A DNA stretch of 46,884 nucleotides. Source: a bacterium. GTDB lineage: Bacteria > Patescibacteriota > Saccharimonadia > Saccharimonadales > SZUA-47. Where the stretch lies: the NCBI GenBank assembly GCA_030427445.1, contig JAUIBQ010000008.1:1-46884 (forward strand), written 5' to 3'. The notes beneath the pieces were generated by a model. The model did no database searches. It saw only the letters and a program-made list of their open reading frames with translations, and had not been told where the DNA came from. Below are positions 1 through 8,195 of the stretch, piece by piece. Every line of letters begins with the position of its first letter. Position 1 is the stretch's first letter. A program made the position numbers and the translations under genes.

Positions 1-753
1 AGCATCGTATTCAGTAAGTGAGGGCAGTAAAGTCTGCTCATTAAACACTACCTCTGGCACTTCAGGTTCTTCGAAAGACGTGGCGGTGTGATCGGGTTGG
101 TTAAATAGGTCGACTCCTATTTCTACAGGCAATGGCGCTATAAAGGGGGTATCTCGCCCTCCGTAGACATTCTGTGGAACATACATTAATGCAAAAAAAC
201 CACCAAAGCCTAGAACTCGCTTTAGTCTTTTATCCCTGTCATGCTTATGTTGAACTTTAGCTGCTTCATATTTTTTATATATATCTACGAGAACGTCGTG
301 TGCTAGTTGCACATCTACAGGATGATTAATGTCATCGTGGTTTAGCGTGCCATCAACATCTGCCTGCAGAATAGCGGGTGATTGACTATTCTTAGACCCT
401 CTAGAAATAATAAAAGTATCTGATCTCGCTGCATATTCGGGCTTTTCACCAATCGGCAATCTCAAGAGCTTCACTCTTTCGTCATCCTCACCGTCATGGT
501 GCTTCAAACCACTCGCGAAATAGAAGTCATACTCTTTTCCATCTAGTTGTTGCCGTGACCCTCGTGTCGTGACTCGAGAATCAACTCCAGTAATCCTCGC
601 CTTACGAGAACCTAATTTGTCTCCTAATATTTCATGAGCGTTAAGGTAGATAGAATCAACCACATCACGTGACATCTGTCCACCTTCAAATGCTCTAGCA
701 AGCTCTCTCTCGCGCTCAGCACGAGCATCGTCAAAAGTTTCTATTTGGTGCAT
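1..753 (-). CDS. hypothetical protein, truncated by window start
   Basis: Reverse-strand frame open from ATG at 753 to the window edge (MHQIETFDDARAERERELARAFEGGQMSRDVVDSIYLNAHEILGDK...); absent from ORF track because it has no stop in the window. Confidence 0.75.
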   Translation of the reverse strand, partial: MHQIETFDDARAERERELARAFEGGQMSRDVVDSIYLNAHEILGDKLGSRKARITGVDSRVTTRGSRQQLDGKEYDFYFASGLKHHDGEDDERVKLLRLPIGEKPEYAARSDTFIISRGSKNSQSPAILQADVDGTLNHDDINHPVDVQLAHDVLVDIYKKYEAAKVQHKHDRDKRLKRVLGFGGFFALMYVPQNVYGGRDTPFIAPLPVEIGVDLFNQPDHTATSFEEPEVPEVVFNEQTLLPSLTEYDA

Positions 754-971
754 GAATATATTATAAACATTTAAGATACGGCTTGCAATTTCATATTATT
801 TGTTACATAAAAGTTATGCTTAGTAGTTGGTGGCTAAATGCCACAGTGAGCAATATCTACACAAATACGCTTTTAGTTTTGTGCCGTGTTGATGACGAGC
901 AACAGTTGCAGTCTTTTCTGCCTCTGCTTTCGTGTCGAAGCTCATTTTCTCAGAACATCGTTCAGAACTCA

Positions 972-1487
972 TTATGCTGATTTTACAGTAGCAGTCAAAA
1001 TAGGCCTATGTGCAGTTGGTGCAACTAGTAGTGGTCCACCGAACAATTCCAATGGCATACCATCTTTTATCGCGTGTTCGTCAACAGGCTTTGAACCCGC
1101 CTGTAATGCTATGCCGCGACCGCTTAGGTACGGCACCTCACGACCTCCCACCATCTCGATGCTTACAACAGGAAGCGACCATCCACGGATACTTCTTGAC
1201 GCTCTTTTCTCAAATGTTAATTGTCCGTGTTCACCTCTGGAATAATAACTTATCTCCTCAATCTCATCTGCTGAAGTCTTTTGCCTCCAGCCAGGTACAA
1301 CAACTTCTGGAAACGTTGCTGTCAAGTCGAAAGCATAATGGGGGTCAGACAACTCTCTGATTGTTTCTAGTGCAGAACCAACTCTCGCGTTAAATACACC
1401 AATGCTTATGCTGTCGCTTAACTCTAAACACTCAATTATCGTGGCAGATTGTGCTCTAAAGATATCTTTCGGATTGCTTTTTTTCAT
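972..1487 (-). CDS. hypothetical protein
   Basis: 171 aa ORF (MKKSNPKDIFRAQSATIIECLEL...), no family recognised. Confidence 0.6.
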   Translation of the reverse strand: MKKSNPKDIFRAQSATIIECLELSDSISIGVFNARVGSALETIRELSDPHYAFDLTATFPEVVVPGWRQKTSADEIEEISYYSRGEHGQLTFEKRASRSIRGWSLPVVSIEMVGGREVPYLSGRGIALQAGSKPVDEHAIKDGMPLELFGGPLLVAPTAHRPILTATVKSA

Positions 1488-1519
1488 TAACTACAGATTA
1501 TACTGTATGCCAAAAGGTA

Positions 1520-1548
1520 TTGAAATTGCTTGTGTTTTGTGATATAAT
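1520..1548 (+). promoter_or_regulatory. sigma70-like promoter of tmRNA transcript
   Basis: TTGAAA (1520-1525), 17-nt spacer, TATAAT (1543-1548). Confidence 0.7.
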
Positions 1549-1620
1549 GTATTGTAACTGGGATAGTATGCCCAGAGGTGCTAGAAAAAGCACCATTTAA
1601 AGAAGTTAACTACTTTAAAT

Positions 1621-1739
1621 AAAAATCACGAGGGGATTCGTGATTTTTGAAGGAGGCAACTTGGCGAAAGTGCCTGAAGTGTCCGAGGAAACTTGTTTTC
1701 GTCGGCAGTTCTGGCACAAGCGCCATTACGTGCCGACGC
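1621..1739 (+). ncRNA. structured leader RNA copy B, immediately upstream of tmRNA
   Basis: Perfect hairpin AAAAATCACG-AGGGGATT-CGTGATTTTT, followed by core GGAGGCAACTTGGCGAAAGTGCCTGAAG, a CUUG-capped hairpin, and stem CGTCGGCA/TGCCGACG. Second covarying copy at 21107-21222. Confidence 0.75.
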
Positions 1740-2302
1740 GGGGCTGAATTTCAAGCTCGACATTGGACTTTGACAAGTTAGAGTAATTCCTGCAACTCAA
1801 TATGTAAGATTTTGGGTACTACTCGGTGACAAGAATCTGCTTATTATTTTCGTGATGCATATCCAAAGATATGATGAGCGAAAAAATAATCAGAGAATTG
1901 TTGCTGATAGTAGTCACAAATTGCATATTGGGTTGCGGGGGTTACGTTGTGGCAAGCCGGATCCTGCACGTTAGCCGGGAAGAATTTTAGATGCAGAATC
2001 TAAACTAGCGACAATGATTGACAACGCTTTTAGCGCTCGTCAGTCAGAGTTCGCGCTAGCAGCCTAATTAGTTAGACTGCGATCCGCTCTTTGACTCAGA
2101 TAGAAGTCAGCGGGTCTTATATTATCTGATGCACTATCTACCGACATCTTAAGAAGATAGTCAAGTTTGCAAGGTTGCAGAGTAGCAGTATTTTGTCTGT
2201 TTAGACCTGTTGCTCTAAAGAAATTTCTAAATAGACTAAGCTTGTAGTCACCTAACAACTCAACCGATGGACACGGGGGGCAGTACCCCGTCAGCTCCAC
2301 CA
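1740..2302 (+). ncRNA. ssrA: tmRNA
   Basis: 5' GGGGCUGA...UCGAC pairs with 3' UCAGCUCC-ACCA; conserved AGACUAAGC-UUGUAGU motif near the 3' end; H2-like CAUUGG/CCGAUG; PK1-like CCGG..CCGG with CUGCA/UGCAG just upstream of the tag; tag frame ends ALAA-stop. Confidence 0.9.
2008..2067 (+). other. tmRNA tag reading frame (ATMIDNAFSARQSEFALAA-stop)
   Basis: GCG resume codon 11 nt after PK1 (CTA GCG ACA...), ending GCG CTA GCA GCC TAA (ALAA stop), as in other tmRNA tags. Confidence 0.75.
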
Positions 2303-2309
2303 CGATTAT

Positions 2310-2792
2310 TTATAATTTTTTCTCATCAACTTCATAAAGCTGTATTGTTCTTCTTGCCCATAACAATGCATCTTTAGCTCTGATACCCACAGGTTGGGGA
2401 TTTGTCCATAGTTCCAAATTTTCAATCCTATTGTCATCTCTTACACCATTTTTATGATGTACATTCTCCCCTTTTTTAAGATTGCGATTGAGATACTCTT
2501 CCATAACTAAAATATGCTCGAAAACATAGTTGCCACGACTTCCTTGAGCACGAGGGTGATCTTTACTAAAAACCATGACATATCCGTTTTTCATGTATCT
2601 ACCCGTAGCGTAATCATGTCTTCTTTTATTCACACATGACTTACAGCTACCGTATCTATCTGAGTGCAAATTAATCTTGCAGTATTGGCACAAGGTCTTC
2701 TTAGACTTTTGATATCTACACTTTGGACAATCCAAATGATTACTACTTGGCATAAAGTCTACTTTACAAGAGATGCAAGCACGAGCCGTCAT
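2310..2792 (-). CDS. HNH (homing-type) endonuclease with N-terminal CxxC zinc motifs
   Basis: YVFEHILVMEEYLNRNLKKGENVHHKNGVRDDNRIENLELW is a typical HNH_3 motif; three CxxC motifs upstream. The GTG-initiated ORF would extend to 2837; ATG at 2792 preferred. Confidence 0.85.
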   Translation of the reverse strand: MTARACISCKVDFMPSSNHLDCPKCRYQKSKKTLCQYCKINLHSDRYGSCKSCVNKRRHDYATGRYMKNGYVMVFSKDHPRAQGSRGNYVFEHILVMEEYLNRNLKKGENVHHKNGVRDDNRIENLELWTNPQPVGIRAKDALLWARRTIQLYEVDEKKL

Positions 2793-2841
2793 GTTATAAA
2801 TATACCACATCCACAAAGTACCCACCAGCTCCACCACAAAC

Positions 2842-2866
2842 GCCTGAGATTTTCTCGGGCTTTTTT
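2842..2866 (+). terminator. rho-independent terminator (probable original tmRNA terminator)
   Basis: GCCTGAGA-TTT-TCTCGGGC followed by TTTTTT, just after the distal CAGCTCCACCA copy. Confidence 0.75.
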
Positions 2867-2917
2867 ATTTTGCTATTGCTTGCATATCTTGTACTTTACG
2901 ATAAAATTTTCTTAACT

Positions 2918-3379
2918 ATGGACGAAAAGAAATTTGAAACACTTTTAAAAGTCGCTACAGGCAATGAAATTAACCACACAATTTCATACCGACATAATCG
3001 AAAGCCTTTCTACCAATTCCCAGGTAATGGCTATGGGCATGGTCCGACAAGTGGATTCGTTACTGGGCACACAGTTGATATCCGTCGATTCGATAATAAC
3101 CGAAACTACATAAGTATAAGTCATGATGGTGTAAGAAGCTGTGGGTCTGTAGGCATAGGACTCGGAGTGGATCGAAATCAGTTAGATGTCTGTATGTGGG
3201 GAGTACCTTTGGACGCAGAGATCGAGAGTGCTGTTTTCGGTGCTGGCGAAATAAAGTTAGATGAAGGCATAATTGAACACACTAGGCTAGGCATGTTTGA
3301 CAGAAGGGTCGTAGTCCCAATTCTTGAAGGTACACTTTCGCTTCACTTATCTCAAGATGAATTTAGTCCAACCAGATAA
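2918..3379 (+). CDS. hypothetical protein
   Basis: ORF MDEKKFETLLKVATGNEINHTISYRHNRKPF...; ATG at 2918. Confidence 0.6.
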   Translation: MDEKKFETLLKVATGNEINHTISYRHNRKPFYQFPGNGYGHGPTSGFVTGHTVDIRRFDNNRNYISISHDGVRSCGSVGIGLGVDRNQLDVCMWGVPLDAEIESAVFGAGEIKLDEGIIEHTRLGMFDRRVVVPILEGTLSLHLSQDEFSPTR

Positions 3380-3542
3380 TTAGTCTAGATAGTGTGAAGT
3401 GACTCTCAGGGATATATTCGTAACTGTTGGCTTTTTTGTTTCTAAGAATAGTGAGAACTGTTATTTTTACGTTTTGTTAGTAATACTACAGCGGACGATA
3501 CCGTGTTCAATTATTATGTTTTTCTAACTAAGGAAGTGAACT

Positions 3543-3767
3543 ATGAATGATGAAGACATAAACAACGATTTAGACCACTTGGACCAAAAGTACCAAGATA
3601 ACCAGATCAATAACCCGAGTGATACTGACCATCCGTTTTCTCAGCCAGATGATATTCCACAAAAGGTAGACGACACACATCAGTCGCTAGATACTAATAT
3701 CGACCCTGACGAGGCGTATCACGAAGGACTAGGTGAAGCGGCAGAGACCGATGATCCTCAAAAATGA
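3543..3767 (+). CDS. small acidic Asp-rich hypothetical protein
   Basis: 74 aa ORF with AAGGAAGTG upstream; D/E/Q/N rich. Confidence 0.5.
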   Translation: MNDEDINNDLDHLDQKYQDNQINNPSDTDHPFSQPDDIPQKVDDTHQSLDTNIDPDEAYHEGLGEAAETDDPQK

Positions 3768-3784
3768 GTAAGTAAACTTTGCTG

Positions 3785-4921
3785 TTAAATATAGCGGTTA
3801 TCGATGCCGACTGCTTCTGAAATATGACTATAGCCTTCTGAATTAAGCAGCTCTGAAAGCTCTTTGTTTATACGACCAATTACTGCAGGGCCTTCAAAAA
3901 TTAGTCCAGTGACAAGCTGAACAAATGTCGCTCCAAGTTTAATCTTCGTATAGGCATCCTCAGCTGAAAACACTCCTCCTACACCGCTAAAGACAAATCG
4001 ATCATGATACTCTGCATATGCTCGTTCTAGGAGGTCATTAGATATTTCCCAGCAAGGTTTTCCACTAAAGTTACCTTTAACGGAAGAGTCATAGTCTTCG
4101 TCAAGCTTCACCGTAGAGCGATCCTTGTAGAGATTGCCAAGTGTAATACCCTGAACATTATGTTTATCGCAAACGGCAAGTAGACGTTTAAACTCGTTCC
4201 ATGGTTTGTCGATTGGCATTTTTATAAATACAGGCTTCTTGATTTTGAGCTTATCGATAGCACCTAAAAGTTTTTCTAGTGACTCTACAGTTGTATATGG
4301 CTCGCCACCATAAGTGTTAGGACATGAGATGTTTATTGTGTACATCTGTGCATTGCCCTTCTCTTCCCAGAGCTTTAAAGTCGATATGTAGTCCTCTATC
4401 CCAGATTCACATGTTGAAGCTTGTTTACTATTTGTTTTAGCCACGGAGATATTCAACGGAAAGTCTGTAAACAGTTCTTTTTTGTATGTGTTCGCTCTTG
4501 CTATAACCGACTGAACTCCTTCACTCCGAAGACCTGAGTTCACAATGATTGACTTAGACTTGGGTAGTCTTGTATACCATGGCTGAGGATTTCCGTCGTA
4601 CTGTGCAAATGTCACAGAACCACACTCTACAAAACCAAAACCTATTGCTTTCATTGTTGGAGGTAGCTTTGCATCCTTATCTAAGCCAGCACTTAGCCCT
4701 ACTGGGTTTGCAAATACTAGGCCAAATTTCTTGATTTCTAAACAATCGTTTTTATAAGCAAAAAACTTTGAGACAATCCACATAAATCCAGGAAATCTCT
4801 GGATCAGACTACCAGAACTCACCATGTACTCGTGAACAGTGTCTGGTTTCACCCTAAAAAGTATCGGTTTTACAACATGCTTATACAATGTATTTGATAC
4901 TGAAGAGATACTACTAATCAT
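3785..4921 (-). CDS. pyrD: dihydroorotate dehydrogenase (class 2-like)
   Basis: FANPVGLSAGLDKDAKL, GFGFVECGSVT, NISCPNTYGG, FIKMPIDKPW, FSGVGGVFSAEDAYTKIKLGATFVQLVTGLIFEGP. Confidence 0.9.
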   Translation of the reverse strand: MISSISSVSNTLYKHVVKPILFRVKPDTVHEYMVSSGSLIQRFPGFMWIVSKFFAYKNDCLEIKKFGLVFANPVGLSAGLDKDAKLPPTMKAIGFGFVECGSVTFAQYDGNPQPWYTRLPKSKSIIVNSGLRSEGVQSVIARANTYKKELFTDFPLNISVAKTNSKQASTCESGIEDYISTLKLWEEKGNAQMYTINISCPNTYGGEPYTTVESLEKLLGAIDKLKIKKPVFIKMPIDKPWNEFKRLLAVCDKHNVQGITLGNLYKDRSTVKLDEDYDSSVKGNFSGKPCWEISNDLLERAYAEYHDRFVFSGVGGVFSAEDAYTKIKLGATFVQLVTGLIFEGPAVIGRINKELSELLNSEGYSHISEAVGIDNRYI

Positions 4922-5006
4922 GTCACCATATAGTATATACCCTTTACTCCAGTGATTCCGGAATAGGTTTTTGAATATGTAGTACTGTTTACGTTAGACT
5001 GGGTAC

Positions 5007-6362
5007 ATGCATTCTAAAGTTAAAAATATATCATCTTTAATCTATATAACCACTAGATCTGCGGCACGTAAAACGAAGTCTGCGAGTAAGCGAGTTATCC
5101 CAAAGCGGGCATACAAAGTACATTCAGCCAAAGATATCACTCGTGACGATGTACAGCCGGCGCTTAACTATATCCAAGATTATTGGAGTCAACTGACTCG
5201 TTCTACGAAACGACAAAAAGATTCATACATCAACCATACATCAACGCTCATCCCACTTAAAAACCCATATATCGTTCCAAGTAATGAAAGTGGTGGCTTC
5301 GTGTTCGAAGAGCAGTATTATTGGGACAGCTTCTTCACAGCTATCGGTATGGATGATAAAAAGATGATTGTCGGCATGCTTGAGAATCTTATCCAGTTAT
5401 ACAGCGAGTTTGGGTTGATTCCGAATGCAAATCGTTACTACTTCACTTCTCGCTCGCAACCACCGATCCTTACGACATTTATATTCTATGTGTATGAGCG
5501 ATTTGAAATGTCTGACAAATGGCTACAGAAAAACATAGCTGTCGCAAAAGACGAATACCAGCATGTCTGGATGAGCACAAAACACCCACACCATCGCCAA
5601 GTCCACAAAGGACTCAGTCGGTACTACGATATCAACTCACTCCACGACCTCGCGGAGGCAGAGAGCGGTTGGGACATGACCCCTCGATTTCAGCGACAGT
5701 GCTTAGACTATGTGCCAATCGATCTAAACTGTTTACTTCATGTCTACGAGCAAGATTTTGCCCGAGCTGCGCGTTTAGCAGGAGATGACGATGAAGCAAC
5801 ACGCTGGGACACATGCGCAGCGACAAGAAGAGAGCAAATCAACTCTACACTCTGGAATCAACGACAAGGTTTTTACTTCGACTACAACTACCATGAAGAT
5901 AAAAAATCACCTGTCTGGTCACTAGCTGCATATTACGCTTTATGGTCAGGTGTAGCTACCGATAAACAAGCAGAAAAACTTGTTGAGACACTACCAAGGT
6001 TCAAAAAACCAGGTGGACTAACAACAACTATCGGAAATATGATGCTCACAAAACTGTTTGGCTCGACTAAGACTCAATGGGCGTATCCAAATGGCTGGGC
6101 ACCTCTGCACTACATCACGATAAAAGGTCTCCAGCGCTATGGCTACGAGAAAGAAGCGAAAGAGCTCGCCCGAACATGGATCGCCAACTGTAACTCATGG
6201 TTTGTGAGACACGGTGAATTCTTAGAAAAATATAACGTCGTTGAACCACAAAAAAAACCAGTAGCAGGTGTGTACCCTTCTCAGTCAGGATTCGGCTGGA
6301 CGAATGGTGTCTTTACAGCTCTATCACGCGAATTTCTCGAAGACAACTCAGGAGAAACCTAA
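5007..6362 (+). CDS. GH37-like trehalase
   Basis: GGFVFEEQYYWDSFFTAIGM, ESGWDMTPRF and QWAYPNGWAP match GH37 trehalase signatures. Confidence 0.8.
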   Translation: MHSKVKNISSLIYITTRSAARKTKSASKRVIPKRAYKVHSAKDITRDDVQPALNYIQDYWSQLTRSTKRQKDSYINHTSTLIPLKNPYIVPSNESGGFVFEEQYYWDSFFTAIGMDDKKMIVGMLENLIQLYSEFGLIPNANRYYFTSRSQPPILTTFIFYVYERFEMSDKWLQKNIAVAKDEYQHVWMSTKHPHHRQVHKGLSRYYDINSLHDLAEAESGWDMTPRFQRQCLDYVPIDLNCLLHVYEQDFARAARLAGDDDEATRWDTCAATRREQINSTLWNQRQGFYFDYNYHEDKKSPVWSLAAYYALWSGVATDKQAEKLVETLPRFKKPGGLTTTIGNMMLTKLFGSTKTQWAYPNGWAPLHYITIKGLQRYGYEKEAKELARTWIANCNSWFVRHGEFLEKYNVVEPQKKPVAGVYPSQSGFGWTNGVFTALSREFLEDNSGET

Positions 6363-6793
6363 GACTCTTCTTCCTCTTGTTTGTAAGCCACTTCTGTCAT
6401 CTTCTCTAAACTTTCTTGCATTCCCAGGAGTTGACCAGGGCTTATGACTGACTCTATAACTGCAGTATACCCATCAACAACCTGATACGCTAGCCGGACG
6501 ACTTCTTCTCCAATCCGCGTCAATGAAACATCACTCCCTCCGCTGCGTGATTCATTTGTGTACACGAGCAAACCTTTTTTATAAAGAAGCTTAACCTGCC
6601 TGCTTATACCTGCTTCTGTTTGGCGAAGCATTGAGGCGAGTTCGTTTTGTTTTGCAATACCTTTGTAAGAAACCGCCTCGAGTACTTTGTACTGAGCAAG
6701 GCCGATACCAACACGTTCTTTAATAGCTTCATCGACACTTTTGTGCAGTGAAGTGCTTAAATTATGTAATAACCAAAAACTTTTAGTACTCAT
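6359..6793 (-). CDS. MarR-family transcriptional regulator
   Basis: winged-helix pattern LAQYKVLEAVSYKGIAKQNELASMLRQTEAGISRQVKLLYKKGLL. Confidence 0.75.
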   Translation of the reverse strand: MSTKSFWLLHNLSTSLHKSVDEAIKERVGIGLAQYKVLEAVSYKGIAKQNELASMLRQTEAGISRQVKLLYKKGLLVYTNESRSGGSDVSLTRIGEEVVRLAYQVVDGYTAVIESVISPGQLLGMQESLEKMTEVAYKQEEEES

Positions 6794-6848
6794 CTAAGTA
6801 GCTCATACCTTTACATGTTAATCATAGCACTAAACGGTATGGCGTAAT

Positions 6849-7364
6849 TTATAAAACGATCATTGCAATGGCCATCAATGCCATACCAACGTCTTCAACA
6901 AAGCTAATGCGAGAGAGCGGGAGTTTGATGATGTTACCTAAACACACGCAATGAACGTCCTCTTTGCTCATTATTGACTTCGCTACACCGATGGAGCTAA
7001 CGAGAGATACAACGAGCACCACACCATTGAGGACTAGAGAATTACCACTACCCGCTAAATATAAGACGCCGAACAACAACTGCAAAAACGGGTATGAGAA
7101 TGCGTACGCAAGACTTTTCTTTGCGATAATGTCATAACTCTGAAATCCATATGCGAACTCGCGAATGTTAATTAATTTAAACGCTGCGAAAACGACAAAG
7201 AACACACCCATAAAGCTTTCCATAAATGCAAACACCGTGATGCTGTCACTTGGTGTCCAGATGTACGCGAGAGCAGTAATGACGAGCATCACACCGACAA
7301 ACTTGAGGTACTCTAGCTTAGTATCCGGCTGATTATGATGCATCATGTGGTTATGGTCGTCCAT
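6849..7364 (-). CDS. DoxX/MauE-like membrane protein
   Basis: 171 aa with four hydrophobic segments and terminal VHCVCLGNIIKLPLSRISFVEDVGMALMA (MauE-like). Confidence 0.6.
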   Translation of the reverse strand: MDDHNHMMHHNQPDTKLEYLKFVGVMLVITALAYIWTPSDSITVFAFMESFMGVFFVVFAAFKLINIREFAYGFQSYDIIAKKSLAYAFSYPFLQLLFGVLYLAGSGNSLVLNGVVLVVSLVSSIGVAKSIMSKEDVHCVCLGNIIKLPLSRISFVEDVGMALMAIAMIVL

Positions 7365-7395
7365 GTGTTACCAGTATAATACATAGTTCGCGACA

Positions 7396-8178
7396 CTAAG
7401 CATTCATGTTCGCGTACGCATCGCCTAATCGCTGCCACTGCTCAAAATCAAGTTGCTGCGCTCGAAGGTTTCCATCGACAGTAGCTTGTGTTAATAGTTG
7501 TGCTACTTGCTCTTTTGATAGGTGCGATGAATTCTGTAATGAGTTAGCAAGTTTTTTACGCTTCTGTGAAAAGCAGAAGGAAACGAGAGAAGTAAAAACG
7601 TCAAATGGCGTGGAAATCACTGGTTTATGTCGCCGATTCATAACCACTACTTGCGAATCAACTTTAGGTGGTGGTGTAAACAATTCTGCTGGCACCTCTA
7701 CGCCTAAACTACACTCAAACCAATATTGAGCGACACATGAAAGTGTACTCATTTTCCCCGGGTCAGCAGCTATTCTTTCCGCTACTTCTTTTTGTACAAG
7801 CAACACAGCACATGATGGTATATTTTCAGTTTCAGTGATTTGTCTGATGAGATGACTCGTTAAGTAATAAGGAATATTAGCTACTATCTTGAAATCCGTT
7901 GGTAGTTCAGTAAAATCAAAGGTTCTGATATCGCCTTCGATAACTGATACATTATCGTATGGGGTAAATTTACTAGTAAGACCGGCGATTAAATCTTGAT
8001 CAAACTCGAGAGCAATTACAGTAGCGCCAGTTTCAGCAAGCTTTGAAGTCAGTGGACCTTTTCCTGGTCCGACTTCTAAGACTGTGTCGGTGTCTTTAAT
8101 ATCGGCATCACTCACAATACTATCTAGAGTAGCTTCATCGTGTAGCCAATGTTGTCCAAGCTCCTTTTTCGTCATCAC
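7396..8178 (-). CDS. rsmA: 16S rRNA dimethyladenosine transferase
   Basis: KKELGQHWLHDEATLDSIV, VLEVGPGKGPLTSKLA, IVANIPYYLTSHLI. Confidence 0.93.
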   Translation of the reverse strand: MMTKKELGQHWLHDEATLDSIVSDADIKDTDTVLEVGPGKGPLTSKLAETGATVIALEFDQDLIAGLTSKFTPYDNVSVIEGDIRTFDFTELPTDFKIVANIPYYLTSHLIRQITETENIPSCAVLLVQKEVAERIAADPGKMSTLSCVAQYWFECSLGVEVPAELFTPPPKVDSQVVVMNRRHKPVISTPFDVFTSLVSFCFSQKRKKLANSLQNSSHLSKEQVAQLLTQATVDGNLRAQQLDFEQWQRLGDAYANMNA

Positions 8179-8195
8179 CTGTATTGTAACAGGAT

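Noticed and set aside
2064-2303. 79-aa minus-strand ORF
   Set aside because: Antisense to the 3' half of the tmRNA; no RBS or family; artefact of a structured RNA gene.
1740-2840. Group I/II intron in tmRNA
   Set aside because: HNH gene lies after the complete 3' end and no intron core was recognised; duplicated 3' end fits an end-insertion better.
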